Notes under the pieces: model-generated
Database searches by the model: none
Seen by the model: the letters and a program-made list of their open reading frames with translations, nothing else
What the model was told of the DNA's origin: nothing
Position numbers and translations under genes: made by a program
NCBI GenBank assembly: GCA_016184365.1
Contig: JACPCW010000072.1
Coordinates: forward strand, 17,341 to 81,340
Origin: Candidatus Rokuibacteriota bacterium
GTDB taxonomy: Bacteria; Methylomirabilota; Methylomirabilia; Rokubacteriales; CSP1-6
Direction: 5' to 3'
Length of the DNA: 64,000 bases
In this document: positions 19,285-27,139 of the stretch, piece by piece
How the letters are laid out: each line of letters begins with the position of its first letter
How positions within the stretch are numbered: position 1 is the first letter of the stretch

Positions 19285-20298
19285 ATGCCTGACGCCACGA
19301 ACCTCACGATCGTGCTGAAGAGCCATCCCGTCGGTGCGCCGCGTCCCGCCGACTTCGCGCTCGTCCGCGACCCGATTCCCAAGCCCGGAGCGGGTGAAGT
19401 CCTGTGTCGCACGATCTACCTCTCGCTCGATCCGTACATGCGCGGACGCATCAGCGGCGTCCGCTCGTATGCCGCGCCCGTCGAGATCGGGCAGGTCATC
19501 GTCGGCGGCACGGTCAGCGAGGTCGTCGAGTCGAATCATCCGCGCTTCCAGCGCGGCGACGTCGTCGTCGGCTACGACGGCTGGCAGGCATACGCGGTGT
19601 CGAACGGCGCCGGAATGCGGACGCTCGACCGGGCGGCGGCGCCGATCTCGACCGCGCTCGGCGTGCTCGGCATGCCGGGGCTCACGGCGTACGTCGGTCT
19701 GCTCGACATCGGTCGCCCGCAGCGCGGCGAGACGGTCGTCGTGTCCGCGGCATCCGGCGCGGTCGGCTCGATCGTCGGCCAGCTCGCGAAGGCGGAAGGC
19801 TGCCGGGCCGTCGGCACCGCCGGGACCGACGAGAAGTGCCGCTACGTCGTCGACGAGCTCGGCTTCGACGCGTGCGTGAACTATCGGCAGGGGCTGCCGG
19901 CGTCGCTGGCCGCGGCGTGTCCGAACGGGATCGACGTGTACTTCGAGAACGTCGGCGGCCCGGTGCTGGACGCGGTGCTCGCGCTCGCGAACCAGGGCGC
20001 GCGCATTCCGCTGTGCGGTCTGATCTCGGAGTACAACGCGACGTCGCCCGTGCCGGGACCGAACTGGCGCCCGCTCCTCGCCAAGCGGATCCGCGTCCAG
20101 GGCTTCATCGTGTCGGACCACCTCGATCGGGCACCCGCCTTCCTCGAGGACCTGACGCCGCGCGTTCGCGACGGCCGGCTCAAGTACCGCGAGGACGTCG
20201 TCGACGGGCTCGAGAACGCGCCGGCCGCGTTCATCGGGCTCCTCCAGGGCAAGAATTTCGGCAAGCTGATCGTCCGCGTCGGTCCGGAGCCGGCCTGA
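19285..20298 (+). CDS. NADP-dependent medium-chain oxidoreductase (zinc-free)
   Basis: A 337-residue medium-chain dehydrogenase/reductase of the zinc-independent leukotriene-B4 dehydrogenase/CurA type. Evidence: SLDPYMRGRI at the substrate pocket, the nucleotide-binding ASGAVGSIVGQLAK motif near residue 160, and IDVYFENVGG. Enzymes of this group reduce alpha,beta-unsaturated ketones or aldehydes with NADPH. ATG at 19285. The physiological substrate cannot be read from sequence. Confidence 0.94.
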   Translation: MPDATNLTIVLKSHPVGAPRPADFALVRDPIPKPGAGEVLCRTIYLSLDPYMRGRISGVRSYAAPVEIGQVIVGGTVSEVVESNHPRFQRGDVVVGYDGWQAYAVSNGAGMRTLDRAAAPISTALGVLGMPGLTAYVGLLDIGRPQRGETVVVSAASGAVGSIVGQLAKAEGCRAVGTAGTDEKCRYVVDELGFDACVNYRQGLPASLAAACPNGIDVYFENVGGPVLDAVLALANQGARIPLCGLISEYNATSPVPGPNWRPLLAKRIRVQGFIVSDHLDRAPAFLEDLTPRVRDGRLKYREDVVDGLENAPAAFIGLLQGKNFGKLIVRVGPEPA

Positions 20299-20442
20299 CG
20301 ACGGGCGCCGCGGCTCCGCTTTTGACACCGGCTTGCCTGAAGTAGGCAGGCAGTTCGCCCGCGCCGCGTCGCCTGCCGGGTGCGATCGTCCAGCGTTTCG
20401 CGACCTTATCCGTCGGCGAGGAAATTGCTAGCGTGCGATCGC

Positions 20443-20799
20443 ATGGAGACCGCGCACTCGCTCTGGACCCTGACGATGTTGCTGGTTTCGACCGTCGCGA
20501 CGTCGGCGGGCATCTGGGTGTTCGAGGGGCGCCGGCGCGCGCGCCAGCAGGCGGCCGCGCTCGAACACAGCATCAACGGCCGTCTCAGCCGGGACGCGTC
20601 GCTGTCCGGCCTCCGGATCGTGCCGCGGCCACAGGTGCGCTCCTGGATCGGCGACATCGACCTGAGTCTCGACGGCGTCGTCTCGTCCGATGCGGAGCGG
20701 TCACGCGTGCTCGCGATCGCCGACGAGGAGCTCGGACTGCTGCCGGCGCGCGCCCGCGTGGTCGACCGTCTGCGCATCGGGCCGCCGCGCGCGGCCTGA
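20443..20799 (+). CDS. Single-pass membrane protein with BON-like domain
   Basis: A 118-residue protein with an N-terminal transmembrane helix (LWTLTMLLVSTVATSAGIWVF). A C-terminal segment, IDLSLDGVVSSDAERSRVL...ARVVDRLRI, has the same pattern as the BON-like domain of the protein at 18708. The N terminus could be a signal anchor. It is followed tail-to-tail by the HAD phosphatase gene with two bases between. Function unknown. Confidence 0.65.
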   Translation: METAHSLWTLTMLLVSTVATSAGIWVFEGRRRARQQAAALEHSINGRLSRDASLSGLRIVPRPQVRSWIGDIDLSLDGVVSSDAERSRVLAIADEELGLLPARARVVDRLRIGPPRAA

Positions 20800-20801
20800 C
20801 C

Positions 20802-21647
20802 CTAAACGCCCGCAAGCCGCGCGAGCTCGGCGAACGACGTCACGATCGCGTCCGCGCGCGCGTCCGGCGGCGCGCCCTCAGGCGCGTACAGCACCGTGCG
20901 CATGCCCACGCGGCGACCGCCTTCGATGTCCGACGGCAGGCTGTCTCCCACCATGGCGGCTTCGTGCGCGGCGAGCCCCAGGCGCTTGAGCGCCATGTGG
21001 AACAGCGGGGCTTCGGGCTTGCCGACGACGATCGGCTGCACCCCCGCCGCCGCGGCGACCGCCGCGATGATCGCGCCGCACCCGGGAAGGAACTCGCCGC
21101 CCTCCACGGGAAGTCGCGGATCGACGTTCGGCGTGACGAGCGGCGCGCCGGCCGCGGCAGCGCGCGCGGCGACGGTCAGCCGCTCGTAGGACAGATCGAA
21201 GTCGTTGCCGACGGCGACGACCGTGGCGCGGCGGTAGTCCTTCACGTCGACGATCTCGTGCCCGGCGCGGCGCACCATGTCCGCGAGCTCGTCGGCGCCG
21301 ATCACCAGCACGCGTGAGCGTCCGAACCGCTCCGCGATCGTCTCGCCGATGATGTCGAGCGGCGTGAGCGTGGCGTCGCCCGCCGTGACGCCGAGCCCTT
21401 CGAGCTTTCGACGGATGTCGGCGCCCGTCGCGCGGGAGTTGTTGGTGATGAAGCCGAGCTTGCGGCCGGCGGCGTGCAGCGCGCGCAGACAGTCGCCGGC
21501 GCCGGGGCTCAGAACATCGCCGGTCCAGACGCAGCCGTCGAGGTCGAACACGAACCCGCGCAGGTAGCGGAGCGCCCCGGGTCCCCCGGGGCGCTCCGAG
21601 GGCGGGGGGGGGGGGGGGGCCATGTCGGGGCCCCCCACGTCAATCAC
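20802..21647 (-). CDS. HAD-IIA (NagD-type) phosphatase with repeat-encoded N terminus
   Basis: A 281-residue HAD phosphatase of the NagD/4-nitrophenylphosphatase type: nucleophile motif VFDLDGCV near residue 35, FITNNSRAT motif II, GKPEAPLF, and GDSLPSDIEG motif IV. It likely dephosphorylates a small sugar phosphate or nucleotide. GTG at 21647 overlaps the stop of the upstream glycogen-synthase-like gene. Residues about 5-26 (GGPDMAPPPPPP...) are encoded by palindromic repeat R3, including a run of 16 C on the coding strand. Length change in that tract would shift the frame from this start. Confidence 0.88.
   Translation of the reverse strand: MIDVGGPDMAPPPPPPSERPGGPGALRYLRGFVFDLDGCVWTGDVLSPGAGDCLRALHAAGRKLGFITNNSRATGADIRRKLEGLGVTAGDATLTPLDIIGETIAERFGRSRVLVIGADELADMVRRAGHEIVDVKDYRRATVVAVGNDFDLSYERLTVAARAAAAGAPLVTPNVDPRLPVEGGEFLPGCGAIIAAVAAAAGVQPIVVGKPEAPLFHMALKRLGLAAHEAAMVGDSLPSDIEGGRRVGMRTVLYAPEGAPPDARADAIVTSFAELARLAGV
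21569..21637 (-). repeat. Two-hairpin palindromic element, copy R3, with G16 tract
   Basis: The second hairpin is a perfect 13-bp stem, GGAGCGCCCCGGG-TCC-CCCGGGGCGCTCC. It is joined to the core GGCCATGTCGGGGCCCCCC through an uninterrupted run of 16 G (21604-21619) on the plus strand. The whole element is inside the HAD phosphatase reading frame. Mononucleotide runs of this length are prone to slippage. Confidence 0.93.
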
Positions 21648-22809
21648 AATCCCGCTTGAACTCCTCGACGGCGTCGCGGTACGTGTGCTCGGTGCGCTCG
21701 GCGACGCTGGCCCAGCTGAACTTGTCCTCGACGCGCTTGCGGCCGGCCTGACCCATCGCGCGCGCGCGGTCCGGATCGTCGAGGAGCTTGCGGATCGCGC
21801 CCGCGAGGTCGTCCGGCCGCGCGGGCGGGACGAGCAGCCCGGTGACGCCGTCGTCGACGACTTCCAGGATGCCGCCGACCGCGGACGCGACGACCGCAGT
21901 GCCGCACGCCATCGCCTCGAGATTGATGAGACCGAACGGCTCGTAGACGGACGGGCAGGCGAAGACGGCGGCGTGGCTGTAGAGCTGGACGACTTCGTCG
22001 ACCGGCACCATCGCCGGGATCCACGTGACGTTCTTGTGGTTCGGCAGCGCGGCCTTCAAGCGCTCTTCGATCTCCGGCGTGTCCGGCGCCGAGGCGCACA
22101 GCACGACCTGCACCCCCTGCGGCATCTTCGGCGCGGCTTCGAGGAGATGGAAGATGCCCTTCTGGTCGGTGATGCGGCCCACGAACAGCACGTACGGCGG
22201 CTTCACGCCCCACTTCGCGAGCGCATCGCGCTTGTCCGTGCGCTTGAAGCGATCCGGATCGATGCCGTTGTGGATCGTGATCACCTTCGCGGGATCGACC
22301 GAGAAGTGCGTCACGATGTCGTCGCGCATCTTCGCCGACACGGCGATGACGCGATCCGCGGACTCCACGGCCGTCTTTTCGATCCACGTCGAGACGAGAT
22401 AGCCGGTGCCGAGCTGGTCGGCCTTCCATGGGCGCAGCGGCTCCATGCTGTGGAGCGTGACGATCAGCGGGATCCGATGAACCATGCGGATCCAGAGCCC
22501 CGCCATGTCGGCGTACCAGGTGTGGGCGTGCGCGACGTCGGCGTCGACGGGGTCGCGCGCCATCGCGAGCCCGATCGACATCGTTTCGAGCGCGGGCGCG
22601 TAGCGCGGCCCGTCCTTGTCCGCCTTCAGACGCTCCCACGGCGTGTAGCCGCGCAGCGCGATGTCGTCCGTGCGCGGGTCGCGCGGACCGAAGCACCGGA
22701 CCTCGACCTGCATGCGGCGCGCGAGCGCGATGGAGAGCTGATCGACGACGACGCCGGCGCCGCCGTAGATGTGCGGCGGATATTCACGCGTGAGGAGCAG
22801 CGTCTTCAT
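21640..22809 (-). CDS. Glycogen-synthase-like GT4 glycosyltransferase
   Basis: A 389-residue GT-B enzyme of the actinobacterial GlgA/GlgM-like group. It has the N-terminal loop REYPPHIYGGAGVVVDQL, the AHAHTWYADMAGL segment, donor-site VLFVGRITDQKG, and the E-x7-E motif CPSVYEPFGLINLEAMACG. It probably makes an alpha-glucan or maltose-1-phosphate from a nucleotide glucose. ATG at 22809. It is directly coupled to the downstream HAD phosphatase, and no branching enzyme or other glycogen gene is in the window. Confidence 0.9.
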   Translation of the reverse strand: MKTLLLTREYPPHIYGGAGVVVDQLSIALARRMQVEVRCFGPRDPRTDDIALRGYTPWERLKADKDGPRYAPALETMSIGLAMARDPVDADVAHAHTWYADMAGLWIRMVHRIPLIVTLHSMEPLRPWKADQLGTGYLVSTWIEKTAVESADRVIAVSAKMRDDIVTHFSVDPAKVITIHNGIDPDRFKRTDKRDALAKWGVKPPYVLFVGRITDQKGIFHLLEAAPKMPQGVQVVLCASAPDTPEIEERLKAALPNHKNVTWIPAMVPVDEVVQLYSHAAVFACPSVYEPFGLINLEAMACGTAVVASAVGGILEVVDDGVTGLLVPPARPDDLAGAIRKLLDDPDRARAMGQAGRKRVEDKFSWASVAERTEHTYRDAVEEFKRDCD

Positions 22810-22866
22810 GGTTGGCCCAGCATACCATCGGGTCTTACGGCGTTCGGGTGCGCGGCGGCGCGCGGC

Positions 22867-23079
22867 TCAGGCGGCCAGCGGCGTGATCAGCGCCGGGACG
22901 TCGGCGTCGCGCGTGCTCGGGACGGGACGGCGGTGCTGCACGTGTCGGGTGAGGCCGAGCTCGCCGAGCAGGCAGCCGCACGACCGGTCGCGCAGCGTCG
23001 CCGTGTCGCCGGTCTCGGCGTTGAGCAGGACCTGTGCGGCGCTCGATCGAAGCGTCGTGACGAGCAGCGCGGCGGCCTG
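22867..23079 (-). pseudogene. Phenylacetate-CoA ligase-like C-terminal relic
   Basis: One minus-strand frame of about 71 codons reads ...NAETGDTATLRDRSCGCLLGELGLTRHVQH... This resembles the C-terminal part of PaaK/CapK-type adenylate-forming enzymes (ETGD motif and Cys-Gly-Cys). No start and no catalytic body are present, and upstream sequence does not continue the family. I read it as the tail of a deleted gene. The assignment is from motif memory. Confidence 0.5.
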
Positions 23080-23238
23080 CGCGCCCGCACGCGAGCACCG
23101 CCCATGACGAGAACGCGCGGCCGCCGAGGCCCTGGACGGCGCGAAGCGTCGCGGGCGGAAGGGACTCGCCGGTCGCGCGTCACGGGGCGCCGGTCGGGCA
23201 AGCGATTGCCGTAGTTCGGAAGGTTCGGGGCAGTCGCG

Positions 23239-23472
23239 TCAGCCGCCGTCGGCGGTATCCCGCGCCTTGACGACGATGCGGGTCTTGCCGCACGCGGCAC
23301 AGCGCCCGTAGGCGCGCCGGAAGGCGGGCACCGCCTCGAGCTTGAGCGTCGCCTCGTGCGCGCTCTTGTGCGACACGTCGAGCGCCCGGGAGATGCACCC
23401 GACGCAGAGATCGCGCCCGGGCTGCGACGAGAGGAATTCGACCACGCGGTCCTTGAGCTTCACGGTCTGCAT
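23239..23472 (-). CDS. Small CxxC...CxxC protein (family member C)
   Basis: A 77-residue protein with CVGC at 23-26 and CAAC at 58-61, 31 residues apart, as in the member at 3552. The sequence between (ISRALDVSHKSAHEATLKLE) looks like a helix-turn-helix with recognition helix, and AYGRC precedes the second pair. A zinc-stapled winged-helix DNA-binding protein is a reasonable guess but not established. ATG at 23472. It stands alone between the PaaK relic and the GT2 gene. Confidence 0.75.
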   Translation of the reverse strand: MQTVKLKDRVVEFLSSQPGRDLCVGCISRALDVSHKSAHEATLKLEAVPAFRRAYGRCAACGKTRIVVKARDTADGG

Positions 23473-23590
23473 GAGGCGGCCTTCGGGCCGCCGTCACTGT
23501 CGACGACACGGCCCGTGCCGGTCAAGCAGGCGAATACCTGACGGCCCGCCCGAGGACATTTCCCCAAGATGAGCCACCGCGGGTAGCGGT

Positions 23591-24520
23591 TCAGATCAAG
23601 CGTTCGCGCACGTGCCGGCGGACCCGCGCGATCAGGCCCGGCTTGAGCGCGCGCAGCGCCCGGAGGCGCGCGTACGTCTCGTGCGCGAGCGGGCGCCGGT
23701 CGGCCAGCGCCTCCCGGATGCCGGCGAGCCCATCGCGCACGCCACGGGCGAACGCGCCGAGCTCGCCGGCACGGAGGGCGGCGAAGCCCATCAGCGCGAG
23801 ATCCTGGGCGATCACTCCCGCGGCCTGCCGCGGCCGATGGTTCCTGAGGGCCACCCAGATCGCGTTCCGGGTGAACGTGTAATAGATCCGGCTCGACGGC
23901 CGCACGCTCCCGTCGACGAGGTGCCGGACGCGGACCGTCGGCGTGTACACGAGATCCCAGCCCCGGTTGAGCAGTCGCAGCGCCAGGTCCCAGCCCTCGT
24001 GGCCGATGAAGAACGGCTGCCAGTAGCCGCCCGCCGCGAGGTAGGCGTCGCGGCGGCAGGCCGACGCGCCTTCGAGGACGTAGTCGGTGCTGAACTCGGT
24101 CTCGGCGAAGCGGTCGGGATCGCGCGGATGGCACCAGTCGCGGCGCGAGAGCTGCCCGTCGGGCCCGAGGATCGTGAAGTTCACGACCGCGGCGCGCGGA
24201 TGACGCTCGAACGCGAGCACGGCGCGCTCGACGTCGTCCGGCGTGGTGAAGCGCACGTCGTTGTCGATGGTGACCACGAGATCGCCCTTGGCGGCGGCGA
24301 CGCCCGCATTGCGGCCGGCGGCGGCGACGTTTTCCGGCAGCGGCACCAGGCGCACGTCGGGAAACTCCTCACGCACCATCTCCCGAGAGCCGTCGGTGGA
24401 GGCGTTGTCGACCGCGAGGATTTCGAGGACCGGATAGCGCTGGGCGCGTGCGCCGTGCAGCGCGTCGCGCAGCGCATCCCGGCGCTGGTAGTTCAGCACC
24501 GCGATCGAGACCGTGCGCAT
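23591..24520 (-). CDS. Glycosyltransferase family 2
   Basis: A 309-residue GT-A enzyme. The N-terminal strand is IAVLNYQRRDAL. VDNASTDGS supplies the nucleotide-binding Asp, the IDNDVRF DxD motif near residue 92 binds metal, and EGASACRRDAYLAAGGYWQPFFIGHEGWDL is the acceptor-side ED motif region. It resembles rhamnosyl/galactosyl transferases of exopolysaccharide loci. The ATG at 24520 overlaps the stop of the FemAB gene (ATGA). The long upstream ORF extension is antisense noise over FemAB. Confidence 0.93.
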   Translation of the reverse strand: MRTVSIAVLNYQRRDALRDALHGARAQRYPVLEILAVDNASTDGSREMVREEFPDVRLVPLPENVAAAGRNAGVAAAKGDLVVTIDNDVRFTTPDDVERAVLAFERHPRAAVVNFTILGPDGQLSRRDWCHPRDPDRFAETEFSTDYVLEGASACRRDAYLAAGGYWQPFFIGHEGWDLALRLLNRGWDLVYTPTVRVRHLVDGSVRPSSRIYYTFTRNAIWVALRNHRPRQAAGVIAQDLALMGFAALRAGELGAFARGVRDGLAGIREALADRRPLAHETYARLRALRALKPGLIARVRRHVRERLI

Positions 24521-25554
24521 CAGTTCGGCACCTGCCGGCGGATCCACGGGCCGACCGCGTTCGCGATCGGCACCGGCACGCGCTTCCAGAGCTCGATCAT
24601 GCGCTCGTACCGGCTCCGGTCGCGCTCGACCGAGGGCGCGGCGCCGGGCGCCAGGTCGACGAACATCCACGGCAGCACGTACGGCTCCGCGCCCCACTGG
24701 CGCTTGAACTCGAACGTGCCGGCGTTCTTGAACGACCGGCCGAGATCGAGCACGCGATAGCCGTTGCGGCATCCGAACCGGATGACTTCCCAGTAGAGGA
24801 CGAAATTCGGACAGAGCGAGAACGCGTCGCGGAGCGACGACACCCACGGGACCATGATCGCGTCGCGGAAGAACAGGCAGATCGCCGCGCCGATCGCGCG
24901 GCCCGGCGTGTCGCGCACGATGAGAATGCGCGCCGTGCCCGGCAGCTCGTCGAGCATGGCGCGGAAGTACGCGCGGCTGTGGACCGGCGAGCCGAGGTCC
25001 CGCATGTTGACCGCGAAGACCTGGTAGAACTCCTCGAGCGCTTCCGTGCCGCACCAGTGCGCGGTGAGTCCGTTCTTCTCGCCCTTGCGGACGCGGTTGC
25101 GGCGCTCGGACGGCAGCGCCTTCCAGACGGCGTCCTCGGCGGTGAGGGTCAGCAGCATCGTGACGCGGTCTTCGGCGGTGGGGTAGGGCAGCGGCGTCGG
25201 CTCGAGCTGCCGAAGCCCGAGGCTGTGCGCGCCGAGGTCGCGCGCCACGCCGAGCGCGGTGTCCACGAGCCGCGTTTCGATGCCGCGGTTCGGCTCGGCG
25301 ACGATGCCGCCGTAGTCGAGGAACGGCATCGACGCGAGGCGATGGCCGAAGATGCGGCTGCGGATCATGACGAGCGGCAGCGCGCCGACGATCTCGCCGG
25401 CGTCTTCCGCGGTCAGGTAGATGGGCTCGTGGCCGTACGCGCGCTGCACCACGCGGCCCCACCCGGACAGATGCGCCACGGTCGACGACGCGTGGCGTTC
25501 GACGAACCGGTCCCAGCTCTTGTCGACGTCGGACGTGCGGAGAATTCGGATCAT
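24520..25554 (-). CDS. FemAB-related protein of the XrtA/PEP-CTERM type
   Basis: A 344-residue double-GNAT FemAB-like protein. Recognisable parts: LSGWGRVVQRAYGHEPIYL, MPFLDYGGIVA, LPSERRNRVRKGEKNGL, and the C-terminal DLGRSFKNAGTFEFKRQWGAEP stretch characteristic of PEP-CTERM-associated FemAB proteins. It probably transfers an aminoacyl group to a cell-surface or exopolysaccharide substrate. A second, more divergent relative is at 35202. A sigma-54-like promoter lies 17-31 bases upstream of the ATG. First gene of a two-gene unit with the GT2. Confidence 0.93.
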   Translation of the reverse strand: MIRILRTSDVDKSWDRFVERHASSTVAHLSGWGRVVQRAYGHEPIYLTAEDAGEIVGALPLVMIRSRIFGHRLASMPFLDYGGIVAEPNRGIETRLVDTALGVARDLGAHSLGLRQLEPTPLPYPTAEDRVTMLLTLTAEDAVWKALPSERRNRVRKGEKNGLTAHWCGTEALEEFYQVFAVNMRDLGSPVHSRAYFRAMLDELPGTARILIVRDTPGRAIGAAICLFFRDAIMVPWVSSLRDAFSLCPNFVLYWEVIRFGCRNGYRVLDLGRSFKNAGTFEFKRQWGAEPYVLPWMFVDLAPGAAPSVERDRSRYERMIELWKRVPVPIANAVGPWIRRQVPN

Positions 25555-25570
25555 GTCACCGCGGTAGTGC

Positions 25571-25585
25571 GCAAGGCGCCTGCCA
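25571..25585 (-). promoter_or_regulatory. Sigma-54-type promoter TGGCAGGCGCCTTGC
   Basis: On the minus strand TGGCAG-GCGCC-TTGC has GG and GC exactly ten bases apart, close to the consensus TGGCAC-N5-TTGC. The predicted transcript start is only about five bases before the FemAB ATG, which is unusually short and a caution against the call. Confidence 0.5.
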
Positions 25586-25810
25586 CACCGTGACGCCCGG
25601 AAATCGGCCACTTCGGCACGCGCGTGCGGAGCGCGCGTGCAACGACATCGACACATCGGGGCGGCCACTGCACACGCCCACCCGCCGCTGTTCGTCACAC
25701 GACGGCTGACACTTTCTTGACACCGTCACCGTCACCACCGCCAGCCTCATCCCGCGACTGTGGAAACTTCAACGCTCGTACCACCGCGCGGTTACACGCC
25801 GCCGACGCTC

Positions 25811-25825
25811 TGGCGCGCCCCTTGC
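25811..25825 (+). promoter_or_regulatory. Sigma-54-type promoter TGGCGCGCCCCTTGC
   Basis: GG-N10-GC with a perfect TTGC -12 box, directed at the small beta-protein gene at 25907. The predicted start near 25837 leaves a 70-base leader. Confidence 0.45.
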
Positions 25826-25906
25826 CGTGGCCTCGCCTTCGGCAAATGGTTGCCCGGTCTTGTAACGCGTACATGGGCCACCACGCACCTTGACGGTGAG
25901 GAACTG

Positions 25907-26242
25907 ATGAACGTAGAGACGCTCGCGCTGCGATCCGCTGCGAAGACGGATGATGCGCCGACGACCGGACGACCGGTCGCGCGGCGTCCCGGGCTCGACG
26001 TGCGGCTGGCCGTCCGCCCGGTCGGCGGCGCGACCGCGGTGACGGTGAAGGTCGGCGGGGCGCGCGGACCGTTCCGCGTGTACGTCTACGTCGACGGCGA
26101 CCTGACCGAGGCGTGGATCCCGGCGAAGGAGACGAACGAGCTCCTGTCCCGTGTGCTCAGGCACGGCCGTCACACGGTCACGGCGCGTGCGATCGACGCG
26201 CTCGGCCGCTGGGGCGGCGCCAGCACCATGACCGTAGGCTAG
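25907..26242 (+). CDS. Small predicted beta-sandwich protein of unknown function
   Basis: A 111-residue protein with no signal peptide. After a polar N terminus of about 25 residues it shows alternating strands (LDVRLAVRPVGGATAVTVKV; FRVYVYVDGDL; HTVTARAIDALGRWGG). This pattern suggests an Ig-like or fibronectin-like module, as found at the edge of carbohydrate-active proteins. The start ATG has GAGGAA upstream. It is the first gene of the forward exopolysaccharide arm, behind a sigma-54-like promoter. I do not recognise a family. Confidence 0.75.
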   Translation: MNVETLALRSAAKTDDAPTTGRPVARRPGLDVRLAVRPVGGATAVTVKVGGARGPFRVYVYVDGDLTEAWIPAKETNELLSRVLRHGRHTVTARAIDALGRWGGASTMTVG

Positions 26243-26343
26243 ACGAGGTTCCCACCGCACGCGCGTTCCGCGAAGCGGGACGCGCGTGCACAAACACACT
26301 TCACACGTCACGTAAACGCCCGCCGTTCGGCATTTCTTCGGTC

Positions 26344-26358
26344 CGGTACGAGTCTTGC
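26344..26358 (+). promoter_or_regulatory. Sigma-54-type promoter CGGTACGAGTCTTGC
   Basis: GG-N10-GC with TTGC. It shares the pattern CGGTACGrGwCTTGC with the site at 27100. The predicted start near 26370 sits directly before GGAGG, the ribosome-binding site of the gene at 26387. Confidence 0.6.
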
Positions 26359-26386
26359 GCCTGTCCCGTCGCGGAGGACGCGCACG

Positions 26387-27046
26387 ATGATCCAGGCAGT
26401 CATTCTCGCGGCGGGCCTGCGCTCGCCGGCGCCACTGATCGGTCTCGCCCTCGACTCGCTGCTCGAGGCCGGCGTGAAGGATGCCATCGTCGTGACCGAA
26501 GCCGACGGTGCGGCGGTCCACGCGTATCTCGCGCGGCGCTTCGATCTGAACGTCACCGCCGTCGAGCATCGCGACGCCCGGACCGGCACGCTCGCCTCGG
26601 TCGCCGCCGTCGCGCACCTGATCGAGGACGACTTCGTCCTGATCGACGGCGATCTCATGTTCGAGCCCGCGCTCGTGTCGCGCCTCCTCGGTCCCGGGAC
26701 GCGCCTGGCCGTCGATCCGAGGCGCCCGGTCGATGACGAGGCCGTGAAAGTCGCCGCGGAAGGCGAGCGCATCCTGTCGGTCGGCACGTGCCTCGCGCCG
26801 TTCCAGCAGCCCGCCGGCGAATCGATCGGCATGGCGAAGATCGACCTCGCGACCGGCGAACGGCTCTTCGTCGTCGCTCGACGGCTGCTCGACGCCGGCC
26901 TGCGTCACCTCAGGTACGAGGCGGCGTTCGAGGCCCTGATCGACGAGGGGGAAGTGTTCGAGATGACGGACATCACCGGCCTCCGGTGGACAGCCATCGG
27001 CGACGGTGCGGAACGGGAATTCCACATCCGGCGTGCAACCGCCTGA
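26387..27046 (+). CDS. Nucleotidyltransferase-like protein lacking the NTP signature
   Basis: A 219-residue protein of the sugar-phosphate nucleotidyltransferase fold. It begins MIQAVILAAG and retains LIDGDLMFEP (metal DxD near residue 86) and ESIGMAKID near 146, resembling phosphocholine/inositol-phosphate cytidylyltransferases. The signature that should follow LAAG (GxGxR...PKxL) is missing: the sequence jumps to LRSPAPLIGLALDSL, about fifteen residues short. It may be inactive or use a different substrate. ATG has GGAGG upstream. Second gene of the forward arm, with its own promoter. Confidence 0.75.
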   Translation: MIQAVILAAGLRSPAPLIGLALDSLLEAGVKDAIVVTEADGAAVHAYLARRFDLNVTAVEHRDARTGTLASVAAVAHLIEDDFVLIDGDLMFEPALVSRLLGPGTRLAVDPRRPVDDEAVKVAAEGERILSVGTCLAPFQQPAGESIGMAKIDLATGERLFVVARRLLDAGLRHLRYEAAFEALIDEGEVFEMTDITGLRWTAIGDGAEREFHIRRATA

Positions 27047-27099
27047 CCCCTTCGGCGATCCGATTCCCCTTGAATGCCCTCCCAGGGCCGTTCCGGGCT

Positions 27100-27114
27100 C
27101 GGTACGGGACTTGC
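27100..27114 (+). promoter_or_regulatory. Sigma-54-type promoter CGGTACGGGACTTGC
   Basis: GG-N10-GC with TTGC, nearly identical to the site at 26344. The predicted start near 27126 is at the AAGGAG ribosome-binding site of the methyltransferase gene, so the leader is very short. Confidence 0.6.
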
Positions 27115-27139
27115 CCCGGTGATCGAAGGAGCTTGACGC

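Larger units (their letters stand above)
25555..25906. other. Divergent intergenic control region, 352 bases
   Basis: No gene is visible here. The region separates FemAB (minus) from the small beta protein (plus). It contains one GG-N10-GC sigma-54 match facing each way (25571-25585 minus, 25811-25825 plus). The stretch between, with CTGACACTTTCTTGACACC, is less GC-rich than its surroundings and could hold activator sites. The extended ORFs across it have poor coding character. Confidence 0.6.

Noticed and set aside
25830-25860. GGCAAATGGTTGC as a further sigma-54 promoter
   Set aside because: Spacing is nine bases; the nearby 25811 site fits better.
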